Source: Gonapodya sp. JEL0774 (taxonomy: Eukaryota; Monoblepharomycota; Monoblepharidomycetes; Monoblepharidales; Gonapodyaceae). From it: 64,000 bases of DNA. Both the position numbers and the translations under genes were made by a program. The notes under the pieces are model-generated. The model was not told the origin of the DNA. It was given only the letters and a program-made list of their open reading frames with translations, and ran no database searches. The stretch spans positions 434,001 through 498,000 of the forward strand of contig JADIIX010000001.1 of assembly GCA_027604505.1 (NCBI GenBank), read 5' to 3'. This document shows positions 51,206-61,874 of the stretch, piece by piece; within the stretch, counting starts at the first letter, position 1, and each line of letters begins with the position of its first letter.

Positions 51206-51541
51206 TTTGATTTCTTCAGCAACTCGAATACCCTCCCTGGATACCAATGTACAGTTAATTTTAGATGGGACTTTGCATGTTGCATAAATTGCAGAAAAAC
51301 CTGTGCGCCAGTTTTTTGATTGATGGCGTGTGCGAACTCTAATCCGCATTGCACCTAGTCAGAGCTTTCGCACCACAAACCAAGTGCGTCTCCACACACT
51401 TCCAAGCTCCCGATACAATCTTGCCACAAGCGAAAAGCCAAGAGTACGCTCCCATGAGAGCGTGATTTATGCACTCTGATTTCCCCATTCTTTCTTTACC
51501 AGAGTAACATTCCTCCAATCACCAACAAATCATTTATCGCA
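51206..51541. other. Gap between HDAC and CBS-domain genes
   Basis: 336 bp with the HDAC 3' end and the CBS gene promoter; a pyrimidine-rich tract (CCCATTCTTTCTTTACC) lies about 40 bp before the CBS ATG. No gene seen. Confidence 0.4.
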
Positions 51542-52539
51542 ATGCCCAAAGTGAGTTGTTGGAGCGATCACAACGTATCCACCGGTAACTCATCATCTCT
51601 AATACTACGAAGGTATCCGAAGTAATGAGCAAAAGTGCGTTCCTCCTTTCGGCCACTGCGAACTTCCATATGAACTTCACTTGTCGTTTGTGTTACGTCA
51701 CCTCTTTCAAACTTTACACCAGCCCCTCTTTTCGTAAGTCAAATCTTTGAAAGTGTCAATCACACTTTGAATCCCTGTGGCTATTTTGGCTGGTACCATC
51801 AAGGTTGAGAAAAATACGTCGGTACTCGATGCCGCCAAGCTCATGAAAGAGAAGGATGCTGGTTTTCTTCCAGTGAGTGAAGGTGGAAGTGCCGGGAAGA
51901 TGATTGGAACGGTGAGTACACGTGTCTAAGAATGACTTTGCAATTCACACCAACTTCGTTTGTGGGTATGTCACACGATATGCCTCATTCTCAATGGGCC
52001 TGAATAGATAACCGACAGAGACATTGTTATCAATTGTGTTGCGGAGGGTCACGATGCCAAGAGTTGTGAGGTTTCTCACGTGATGGTTGGTCTCATGGAG
52101 CTTATCTTCAATACTCTTCGCTAACTCCATTTCAAATCAATCAAATCTTAAGCACCAAGGCACTCCTTACTGGACTAGTGAGGATGCTGATACGCAGGAG
52201 GCGAGCAAGATGATGGGTAAGTGTTCGGATCACTGACTTCACCCTAAGAAACTCTCTGCTGCATATCATTTTGTGGTTTACCATGTTGATCACGAGTAGC
52301 AGAGAAGCAAGTTCGCCGCTTGCCTGTGATAAACAAGGAGAAAAAGCTTGTAGGAGTTGGTGAGCATCACGAAAGATCATCTACCTGCTACTACCCATCG
52401 GTTTCTGAGCCTTTACAACTATTTTCCAATTTCATTCACGACCTTCCTATGTATTGCAGTTTCTCTTGGTGATATCTCCTCCAAAGCCCCCGAGAAACAC
52501 GCTGCGGAGGCCGTCAAAGGAGTGAGTCAGACCGCGTGA
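51542..52539 (+). CDS. Small CBS-domain pair protein
   Basis: Eight exons, several tiny, give an in-frame protein of 143 residues: 51542-51550, 51613-51634, 51724-51734, 51804-51911, 52008-52085, 52153-52216, 52300-52359 and 52460-52539. Joined, the N-terminus reads MPKVSEVMSKTPLFVEKNTS, then VLDAAKLMKEKDAGFLPV. TITDRDIVINCVAEGHD ends the first CBS motif. The second has ASKMMAEKQVRRLPV and KKLVGVVSLGDIS. A CBS pair usually binds adenine nucleotides and regulates a partner; free-standing pairs of this kind are common in bacteria. No targeting signal is seen. The exon at 52008-52085 ends at a GTTGGT donor, less standard than the others. No target enzyme can be named. Confidence 0.8.
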
Positions 52540-53025
52540 TCACGAAAGAGCAATCACAAACAGTTTGGTGGGACGAGGTGCTGTGACTGATCAGACTGAG
52601 AGTGGATGTGAAGAATCTTGACGAATAGCATTTTTTGTTTCAGAATTGAGAGAAAAATTCAAAGCTCATGATTTAAAAGGGTAGTAGAATTGCGGGATTG
52701 TGATCGGGTTGTCAACTCATTGACAAACTCCAAACCATTGTTGTGACATGGCACAATACGTCCGCGTGACTCGGAATGTGGTGTTCAGTTGACGAACCCT
52801 GTTGCCAATATGTTGCGTTCCTCATAAACGCTTGGTAGGCTGTTTGCGACTGGATCCTCGAACCGAACAGTCAAAGTGAATGCTACCACGCGCAATTTCG
52901 GACTAACCAGTGTAGACGGAATCTCTACTGGTTGCAGTACATTTGATTCTTTCTACAAAAGTTGTATATCAGAGCGGTACTCTATAAATAAGATTGTTAA
53001 GTAGACCCCATACTGATCAACACCT
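52540..53025. other. Convergent 3' region between CBS and PPR-like genes
   Basis: About 490 bp, AT-richer than the flanking genes, with no reading frame of note on either strand. Probably 3' untranslated sequence of two convergent genes. Confidence 0.4.
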
Positions 53026-55475
53026 TCATAATGCCCCCATCGCCTTCCTTTCCGCCTCTACCACCCGCCAGCCACGCTCCACGCCCTTCCTCTTCATTTC
53101 CATCACCAGATCTAACAATTTCGTGACTACATCTTCAAGACCCTCGCCGCGCTCGTCGAGTACGGAAATGTACGCCTCGTAGCAAGACCTGTCAGGTGAG
53201 GCGCCTGACAAGAGCAGCGCAGACCAGACGTGGTGAGCACGCTGAAGGGCGGCCATGCTATGCGAAGTACTGTAGTAAGGTGACGGTGCAAGAGTTGTAG
53301 GAAGCCGATCGTCCATCCCGTCCGTCTCGCCGATTCCCTTTCCATTTCCCTTATCAATCTTCCCGCTGGTCGCACCCACCACTGTACCTGGCGCCTGCTG
53401 CAGGCTCCCGGAAAACCCCGCCCCGGCCATCCTCAACAAGCTCGCCCACGCACCTGGCGTCATCTTCCGGGACCCGAACTCCTCCTCCGCCAACACCACA
53501 TAATGCCACGCCGCCTTCCAACACTGCTCGAATTGATCTTGCCCGATGCCACCACCGCTCAAAGCCACCAGCTCGCACACATTGATCAAGGCCTCAAACG
53601 TCTCCGCGCCTGGTCGAATACCGTTCTCCAGCATGTGACGGAAAACAATACGCGCGCCATCGAGTCCGGTAGCGTAGTCGCTTGTGTTGGGGTGCTTGGT
53701 TTGGTTTTCCGTGTCTCTTTTAGCGTGGTCGCGACCAACGTTCCCTCCGGCACCAACCCCGGCATTTCCGACACACCGAATTGCCGCCTCATACGCCCTC
53801 CTGTCACCGTGTCCATGACCGCCGTTCCACTTTCCTGCCACAACATCTTCCAGCACCGCGATTGCCTCGCCAGGCATAGATGACCTGGAATAGAGGTCAA
53901 TAAGAAGGGCAGGAGCTTCGGGAGGAAGGACGGGTAAGGTAGGGGGAAGCAGGGAGAGAAGGTGGTGGTAGGACGTAGCTTTGATAGGTTGGGTCACAGA
54001 GCGGAAAGGTGGATCAGCAGACGGGTTAGCCAGTTCGAGACATGAAAGTTATCCAGCGCAGCACACAATTTCTCTGGTGCAACATAGTGCGACCATTTTG
54101 TTCCAAATTGATGCGGTGAAATCTCCCCGTCCTTGTCGCTACAAAACCGGACAATCAAATCCTACCCTAACATCCCCGGCCTTCCCCATGCCCTTCCGCG
54201 TAAGTATCGAAGAAACTCACCGCGTCTGGCCTCTGTGGTCGTTTGCTTGTTGCCTTTCCGTGCTCCCTTCCCTGCTGCATCTCCAGTCGTAATCTTCTGC
54301 CTCACCGACTGGTTCCACACGAGATCTGCAAACACTCTTTGACCGGCGGAGACATCTCCAAGGTCAGCACAAGAGGCGAGCAAGACGAGATGGTGGGGAA
54401 GCGTGTTTGCAGTGGTGCGTTTGGCCGGGCTGGGCGGTGAAGTATAATGGGACGCGACGGTGGAGCGAACATTAAGTGTCCGCACCATGTCGTCGTACAT
54501 GAGTCGCACTCCTCGGTGATTACCGGCGCGAAGCTCGGCCCGCATGGCGAGATAGTAGTCGCGGGCATCCAGGCCACAGTCACTCTCTGATCCCGCATTG
54601 TCCAGGTCCGCCCTGTGGTCCTCTGGATCTCCGGTCCCAGTTCGAGCCCGCAACTGTTGAGCTTCCATAGCAGCAGCAACAGCTTCTTTGGCGTCTCGGA
54701 CGACTCTCCTCGCCACTGCAGCACCGGCGGAGGGGTCGGGGTGTTTCAGGACGGCGGAAAGGACCGCGGTACGATGGGCGGGCGTGAGCAAATGCGTGCG
54801 ACCATGTGACTCGGATGCGGACATATCAAAATCACTGTTACCACGGGACGCTCGCATATTCACGTCGTCCGATATCGCGCGGTAAATGACAGCGACGAGG
54901 GCGGGGTCGGCGGTTCGTATGGCCGCGTCGAGCGAAGGGACATATGCCGGCACGAGAGACATGTCGAGGCGGGATTTGGAAGCACGGCGGGAGGGGGGCG
55001 GTGGAGGCGTGAGGTCCGCGAGGTAGTTGATGGAGGCCAAAGGTGGTGGAGGTTGCGGGTGAGTAGGAGTCGCAGAGGGCGAAGAAGAAAGACGTCGACG
55101 GACTTTGCGGAACGGGGTCGGAGATTGGCCGTTTTCAACATTTGTTATGCGCCATTGCGGCTGGTGGTCGCTTGGTCCCGTTAGTTCTTCACCAACTGCA
55201 GCACCAATCAACACAGCCCCGGACGAGGCAGTAGCCATAAGGCGGGAGTCCACGTGAATTTTCCTAGAGCATCCACTGGGAATTCCTCTACTGCGAGCGA
55301 GGGCCACATTGAAACCCTGGCGATCCGCTGAAGGCACCCGACGAGGCACCAACAGATCCTCGAGCACAGACGACAGGGCGATTCTGGCGATCCTCGAGCG
55401 TGGAGCTGAAACCGGCTTACTGAAAGGGGAAGCGCTTGCTATTGCTCGAGAACACTTGGCTGCCCGGCCGGACAT
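53026..55475 (-). CDS. Pentatricopeptide-repeat-like protein, probably mitochondrial
   Basis: Two long exons. The first, from ATG 55475 (MSGRAAKCSRAIASAS), is Arg/Ser/Ala-rich at the start, consistent with a mitochondrial targeting peptide, and continues to a GTGAGT donor at about 54216. The second runs to the stop at 53026. Its acceptor is most likely TATCAAAG near 53986, but this is not certain. PPR-like helix pairs are seen in YYLAMRAELRAGNHRGVRLM, HHLVLLASCADLGDVSAGQR, PALLIDLYSRSSMPGEAIAV and the best copy, GARIVFRHMLENGIRPGAET followed by FEALINVCELVAL. PPR proteins bind organelle RNAs for processing, stability or translation. The target is unknown. The coding region is GC-richer than most neighbours. 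Confidence 0.65.
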
Positions 55476-55790
55476 GGTCGGTGGGGTGGGCAAGAAAAGT
55501 TCGTTCCCTGTTTTTTGAACCCGCCTCGTCCTACCCCGAGTGCGTACATCATGCATACATTGCATAACAATCGTAATAATAGTGAGCGGTGAGTCAAAAC
55601 CTTCAAATTTATCACAAATCCAGCAACAATACAAGCGGCCACATTCTTGAGATTATAGCGCACACGTAGTTTAAGATCGACGTTGGGTCTCATGCTGGTG
55701 AATCCTACACTCTCGTTTTTGTTTGTAAATAATAATAACAGACCCGATCATCTGTGAAGTGTGTCCACTTCACGTCGAACATTCCCAAGA
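55476..55790. promoter_or_regulatory. Short divergent promoter between PPR-like and TPR-MBL genes
   Basis: 315 bp between divergent start codons. No specific element recognised; the call rests on orientation. Confidence 0.35.
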
Positions 55791-57942
55791 ATGAATTTTC
55801 TCAGCCAACTGTTTGGCTCCGGCCCTCTTTCTACATTACCGGGACCAATTCCCACGAAGGTTACGGAAACTACTCTGAGAGAGGTCCTCAAGCTGAGGGC
55901 GGAGGGAAATGGTGGGTCGATCACAACGCGCACGAGAGCAAGCAGCGAGATCCATTGTCCGTTGGAGACGCGGTGGGCTTGGACAATAGAATGTAGGGAA
56001 ACGCTGAAATGTAGACCAAGTACAGGAGGCCCAAGAGGCCCAAGAGTCTGATGGAGTGGGTAAGACGTGAAGTGTCAACCTCGCATGAAGAAGTTGTCTG
56101 TCTGGTGTCCATATTCGCAATATCGTGCTCACTTCCGTTCGAAGCACGGAACATGCTTGACAGATCTTCTTTCTTCCACCCTGCGGTTGAATTCATGGCC
56201 CAATTTTACATTAGCCCACGTCTCCCGGTCCGAATACCAACAAGCCTCCGACATCTACTCCCGTGCGCTCGGTGTTCTCGTCTCTCCATCCTCGTCCCCG
56301 CTACCTTTCCCATCTCCTTCCAGCCCGACCACCGCGTCTCCAACTGCACCAGCTGTCACCCCCATACCCAAATCAGACGTACAGTACCTCGAAAATCCCG
56401 TTCACCTTTATGCAATACTTTTGGCAAATAGGAGCTTGGCGTATCGGAAGCAGAGAATGTGGGACGAGGCGGAGAGGGATGCAGAAGGGTGGTGAGCAGT
56501 TCTCAGTCGGGGATGTACCCGCCCGCACACAATAGACCGACCCGGCGCCTTTACCTAAGCCTCGAGTCTCAACCCACTTGGCCTAAATCCCACCTCCGTC
56601 TCGCCGAGGTCCTTCTCGACCGTCGCCGCTTCGCACCAGCATCCGACTCACTCGGACGGGCCGTGCAACTTGCAACACAACCGGGATCCAGGGAAACGCA
56701 AGCAACATTAGTGAAGCTGCTGGAGAGGAAGGGTTTTGCTGACGTTATGGCTGAAGGGGAGCGGGCAGGAGTGATTGTGTGGCAGGTGCGGCCAGGCAGG
56801 GATGGTTGGTTGATTTCCGACAAGGTCTCAGTTGGGACCAACCTGCGGATCAAGCACTAACTCCTTCCCACCGCATCCGAACTTGGCAGTTTGCCTTCCC
56901 ACCACCTTTAATCTCGTCCAAAACACCATAAACCAATTCGCGTGTTCCATGCAAAACTGTTGCTACATTGTAGCTGACGCACGCTCCAAGGAATCCGTCG
57001 TGGTGGATCCGTGTTGGGACGCAGACGGAATCGTTAAATGCGCCATGGAACAAGGATGGAAGGTGGTGGGGGTGGCGGTGACGCATGCGTGGGTTTGGAA
57101 GAATTTGACAGCAGATGGGTGGATGAGGTGATGTGTTGATGATACATTTTTGTTTGCTTTCGACCGATGTGTGGGCATGTAGGCATTTTGACCACGTGTG
57201 AGTATCCTTTGGGCAGGTCGTGGGGAGAGAGATTTTGTTCTCACAAGATGCACTTTGCTGGGGTTCAATTGATTGATTTTTATGTATTCACCACATCAAC
57301 AGAGGTGGTAAACCTCCACCTCCCTTTGACCGGTAGGTGGTCATTATGTGGTGAAAGCACCCATCGAAAACCACTCCGTGACTTCAATCTTCCACCAAAC
57401 CTTTATCCAACAGCTACCCCATCCAGGTATCGGGCCTTCACGCGGTCCTCCGCAAATTCCCACAAATAGCTTTCTACATGAACCCAAACGACACTCCTCT
57501 GCTCCTACAATCCAATCCCGACATTCCCCTCACCCGCCTCAAACCCACCGCAGACGACACAAAAATCACACTTCCTATCGCACCAACGCCATCCAATCCT
57601 GCTCACGTTGAAATGAAGTTCATCCATACGCCCGGCCACACTGCAGGCTCCCAGTGCATCTCCGTGTCTGCTCTGGATGATCCCACATTCCCCCCGCGCC
57701 TCCTGACGGGAGACACCCTTTTTATCGGATCGTGTGGCCGAACAGACATGCCCGAATCGGACATGCGGGAAATGCATGTGTCGCTCACTCAAAAGTTGGC
57801 ACGGTTGGGCGACAGATGTGTGGTGCTTCCTGGACACTCATATGGTGGGGAGTGGACGACCATTGGAAATGAAAAGAGAGGGGGCTTGTTGGAGGTGACT
57901 TGGACTCAATTTTGTGGGATGACTGGAGGGGGGCCCCAGTAG
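55791..57942 (+). CDS. TPR domain fused to metallo-beta-lactamase-fold hydrolase
   Basis: The ATG at 55791 opens MNFLSQLFGSGPLSTLPG. TPR helices follow: SEYQQASDIYSRALGVLV, LYAILLANRSLAYRKQRMWD and, across an intron, PTWPKSHLRLAEVLLDRRRF. The exon ending GVIVWQ (donor GTGCGG) joins in phase to LGPTCGSSTNSFPPHPNLAV, reading straight into a glyoxalase II-like MBL domain: NQFACSMQNCCYIVAD, VVVDPCWDADGIVKCA, then VTHAHFDHVGGK assembled from three exons, FDRYPIQVSGLHAVLRKFP, FIHTPGHTAGSQC, LLTGDTLFIGSCGRTDMP and VLPGHSYGGEWTTIGNEK. All MBL metal ligands are present (HxHxDH, His in TPGHT, Asp in TGDT, His in PGHSYG). A two-gene reading (55791-56860 and 56832-57942) is the alternative. Substrate unknown; probably a thioester or glutathione conjugate. 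Confidence 0.7.
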
Positions 57943-58176
57943 TCATCATAGGTGGTCCGAGATGAGATTTATTGAAGATGACCCACGTAGAGCGCACCAC
58001 CCATTATTGAATTTGCTTCGTACTTTTGTATATCTCGGCACTGTCAATTTTCTTTGGGAATCAATTCATTTTGCAGTGTGGCATGCCCTCCCTTTAATCT
58101 TTTGGTGCAGGCTGTGGCCTTCCTAACACTGTGGGGGGGCGGATCAGAGGAGCCGACATCAACATCGAATCCGAAA

Positions 58177-59787
58177 ATGACTCGTGAAACTTACCCTGCG
58201 GTTACTCTGCGGTGCGTTTGATAGATTGCTCGTGTATTACTGCTCCTGGTATTCTGTTTTGGCGGTGGATCATCAGAAACCCGTCGCATCTCACAACTCG
58301 ATGGTAATATAGCGGCATCCGTGACCTCACGTTGGAGCAACTTGAGATTCCTACTCTTAAGGATGGAGAAGTTCTGGTACGAATGAAGGCATGTGGAATT
58401 TGCGGGAGGTGAGATTCCGGGGAAGACCGTTTCATCAGTTTTCGCAGCCAAACAACTTCTGTTGATCATTTTTCGATCTTCACCTACAGTGACTTGCACT
58501 TCTGGAAGGGGGAAATGGCAGTTACTTTTCCGTGCCCCATGGGTCAGTGAAAGCTGTCTCCTACCCCCCCAAGTTGATTCTAATTTCAACCCCGCTGAGA
58601 CTAGGCCACGAGGGAAGCGGTGTTGTCGAAGAGCTGGGACCGGGAGACATGAACGGTATTCAGATTGGCGACCGGGTGGCGGTGATGCCCTCCTCATTTC
58701 AACACATGACCCTTCTTGCAAGGTTTGTTGTATGGCAGAAGGTCGTGGTTTCATCAGGTTCCATATGAAACAGATCCATCGCACTTGGAAACTCAGGTAC
58801 TCGGTACAATACGCCAAATCCCTTTACAAGCTTCCTGATCATGTTTCGTTTGAGGAAGCGGCTTACGTCGAGCCCGTGGGTTGCGTCTTGTATTCAAGGA
58901 GGATTAGAAGGTTCTTCAGTCTAAAATCGACACTACGTCCATTCATCCCTTCGCAGCTCGCTGTTAGTTTGCACGCAGTCAAACGCGGTGGAATCTCCCC
59001 TGACGCTGCGGAACCGCAGTCGGTATTCATTATTGGAGCGGGCCCTATCGGTCAAAACGCAGTGTTGTGTGCAAAGGCACGTGGCGCTGGGTGGATCGGC
59101 GTTTTAGACATTAGACAGGACCGGCTTTATGCCGCAAAAAGTGTAAGTCGTCTCTCGCTAATCGCAGCCCCGTCTACATTTTTGAGGACTTACCGTGCTA
59201 TCCGGTCTCGCATCGCAACACTCCAGATTGGGGCTGATGCAACAGTCCAACCCGTGGTCGAAGCAGACAAGGAGAAGGAGAAGGCTGCCGCCCTTGTGCC
59301 CGGGCCGTCTGAATCTATTAAGGGTACAGTCGGTAGGGCCATGGCTCTTCTGCCTGCAGGAAAAGTGGTCGATGTGGTGGTGGACTGTGTGGGATCTTCT
59401 GATACTTTGAACGTGAGCTTTCGCAAGTTTCGCACGGGAAGGCTGGTGGTCATGACTCAGGAGAACTCGCTTTTTCATCCAACTTTTCCACGTTTTTAGA
59501 CTGCTATTGCGCTCGTGAAACCATTTGGTGTCGTTGTCAACGTTGGCATTGGTCACTTCCGCCCGACCGGGATCGATATGCTCACAATGGCCGTCAAGCA
59601 AGTCAGCCTTCAAGCTGTGTTCGCTTACCCAACAGAGTTCCCAGAAGCTCTCGAGTTGATTGCTAGTGGTGCGGTTGATGTAAAACCGTTGATCACTCAT
59701 TTACTCCCTTTGGAAGATTTTGAGAAGGGCTACAATGCAGCGTTAGAATCGAAGGAAGGCAGTGTTAAGGTTATGTTCAAGATTTAA
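58177..59787 (+). CDS. Zinc-dependent MDR alcohol dehydrogenase (sorbitol dehydrogenase-like)
   Basis: NAD(P)-dependent polyol or alcohol dehydrogenase. Exons 58177-58211, 58313-58408, 58490-58542 and 58605 onward give MTRETYPAVTLRGIRDLTLE, then GEVLVRMKACGICGSDLHFW and CPMGHEGSGVVEELGPG. These carry the catalytic zinc ligands Cys (CGICGSD), His and Glu (GHEGSG). GDRVAVMP follows; the next 100 bases, where a structural-zinc Cys loop is expected, could not be resolved (one frame reads DPSCKVCCMAEGRG). Then LYKLPDHVSFEEAAYVEPVG, the Rossmann motif FIIGAGPIGQNAVLCAKARG, VDVVVDCVGSSDTLN and a C-terminal LLPLEDFEKGYNAALESKEG. Ends at 59787, 83 bp before the next gene on the same strand. Substrate not known. 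Confidence 0.8.
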
Positions 59788-59870
59788 ATGTGGAACACAT
59801 TTTAGAGGGCTGCTCGGCCTTTCCCGCACAAACTGATTGGTATTGGGTTGTGCTCGGTTCGGCATGGGTC

Positions 59871-61804
59871 ATGCCGACACCGAGTCCTTCCAACCGTACA
59901 ATGTCGATCCTCCGCTGGAGCATCGGTGATATCCGTATCACCTCGATCCCCGAATCTGAATCCCTGTAAGATTCATCTGCGCCCAGAAACCCGAGGTGTT
60001 TCCGAATGAGTCTTTCAAAACTGATCACAAATTGACCTTGACTGCCTGGGAACATCTTCAGGACGTCACCTGTGTTTTTGTTCCCGAACATCAATAAGGC
60101 AAAGCTGCTTGAGATCGCCAACAAGCACCCATGGTTATACAATCACGATTTTGTGACGCGCAAGGGATTCATGACACAGAAAATCCAAGCGATCGTGGTT
60201 GATACAGGAAAAGACAAAATGTGAGATCTTCAGTGCTCCCTTTCACTTCCTTCGAGGGAGGGTTCTTGATCCTTGATGGTTTTGATGATGTTAGTGTCGT
60301 GGACACGTGCATAGGCAACGGTACGAGAAGAGCTTGGTTAATGAAACAAAAGCTCTCATTCAAATGAATTCATGCTTTTGCTGCCCCTCAAGACAAGAAA
60401 CGTCACAGTGCGTGCTCCTATATAATGTACTGAACTTACCACCTCTCACCCTACCGGTGTCCGCTAACTCAGACAAAGGCTGGAACAACCTTCAAACAGA
60501 CTTTTTGGACAAAATGGCAAATGCAGGGTACGGGCTGTGTTCTATCACCTACCGGTTTTCTCTGCTCTGAAATTGAAATCCCTCCCTTATCGTCAGATAC
60601 CCACCAAATGATATCACGCACGTCGTATGCACTCATCTTCATGTAGGTGAGTAACATTACGCTTTCGGATTTTCCTCTTCGTTGGGAAATCGCTTAGAAC
60701 CTGTTTCTCAAGACCATGTCGGTAGGTTTTATGCAATGGTTTGATTCCCAGGAAATAGGTGAAAGTGCATGATTTGGGTGGAGAACAGGGTGGAACACGA
60801 GACTCGTGAACGGGAAATGGGTCCCTACGTTTCCAAAGTAGGAGCCCTTTATTGACTTGGATTATATGAACACCGTAACTAACTATCACGACACAAAGCG
60901 CAAAGTACCTATTTGCAAAGACCGAATACGAACACTGGTATGCCTGGATTAAACCTTCAAGAGTTGGATCTGCATAACATGCACCATCCTTTCTATGTTG
61001 ACCAGGTCAGTCACCAAGTATAGCGACGGAGATGACATCTTCAACGACTCCGTGAAACCGATTCACGACGCGGGGCTGGCGCAGGTATGAGATGGTGCGA
61101 TATTTGTTTTCATTTTATGCACTAGTTTTGATTGTCGGTCTGCTCTTTGGACCACTCGAATTCAAGCTAGTACCTCTTGACTATAAGGTGACAGAAGGGG
61201 TTGAGTTCGAGGTGAGGATCTCTTTTATAATAGGATTACTTGTCACCATTTGCCCCGAGCCCAAGTACCCGAACTGGACTGCCGCCTGTTTGCGTCTAGC
61301 GGCCGGTTTTTTCATCCGAACAGGGATGGTCCATCGATTCCCTGAGGCGCTAGTCACTCTGGTCGTTCCTACTTGAACTTCTTCCTCGTGCTCACTAGCT
61401 CTGCCTTGAATATTTTCAAAGGCAACGACAGGCCACACGCCAGGCCACGTGAGCATTCGAATCACATCACAAGGCCAAAAAGCAGTCATCACTGGGGACA
61501 TGGTGCACGCGCCAGTCCAAATCGCGGAGCCTGATTACTCGTCGGGTTTCGACACCGACCCAGATGCAGCTCGTGCCACAAGATACGACTCCTTTAAGAG
61601 ATGGTCGGAGAGTGCAGCACTTGTCATCGGGACACACTTTGCAACACCTACAGCAGGCAAGTGTCGTGGAGTTTGTTGGAGTATCTAGAGTCTAATAGTG
61701 GGATTCATTTTTTGAACCGTCTCGTGCTTCCAGGGCTGCTAAGACCAGGCCCTGGAGGAGGTTATGTATTTGTTAGCGAGGATGTCAAGAAATCGAAATT
61801 GTAA
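59871..61804 (+). CDS. Metallo-beta-lactamase-fold hydrolase (lactonase-like)
   Basis: Many short exons. The ATG at 59871 gives MSILRWSIGDIRITSIPESE after a short leader. A first intron ends CTTCAG and leads to PVFLFPNINKAKLLEIANKH, FMTQKIQAIVVDTGKDKM and VVDTCIGN. Then NNLQTDFLDKMANAG and, across introns, YPPNDITHVVCTHLHVDHVG followed by WNTRLVNGKWVPTFP. The DHV part comes from a 9-nt microexon at 60713-60721. Next come KYLFAKTEYEHWSVTKYSD, DSVKPIHDAGLAQLVPLD, TTGHTPGHVSIRI, AVITGDMVHAPVQ and GTHFATPTAGLLRPG. All MBL metal-binding positions are recovered. The last intron (61657-61733) starts with GC. Similar to bacterial and fungal MBL enzymes with THLHVDHVGWN; substrate unknown. Confidence 0.8.
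60713..60721 (+). other. 9-nt microexon supplying the Asp-His metal ligands of an MBL hydrolase
   Basis: Flanked by acceptor TTCTCAAG and donor GTAGGT. Joined to the exon ending at 60646 and the one starting at 60789, it turns THLHV/GWNT into THLHVDHVGWNT and keeps the frame. Skipping it would also keep the frame but lose the DHV residues. Confidence 0.75.
61657..61733 (+). other. GC-AG intron in the MBL hydrolase gene
   Basis: Donor context AG/GCAAGT, acceptor TTCCAG/GG, 77 nt. Removing it gives GTHFATPTAGLLRPGPGG in frame to the stop at 61804. The unspliced frame ends a few codons into the intron. Confidence 0.7.
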
Positions 61805-61874
61805 TGGGTAAAATGCAGATCCGTTTACCCGCTGTCACGAGGGACGTGCAGCACTGTCTCCTGGCGATCACCCA

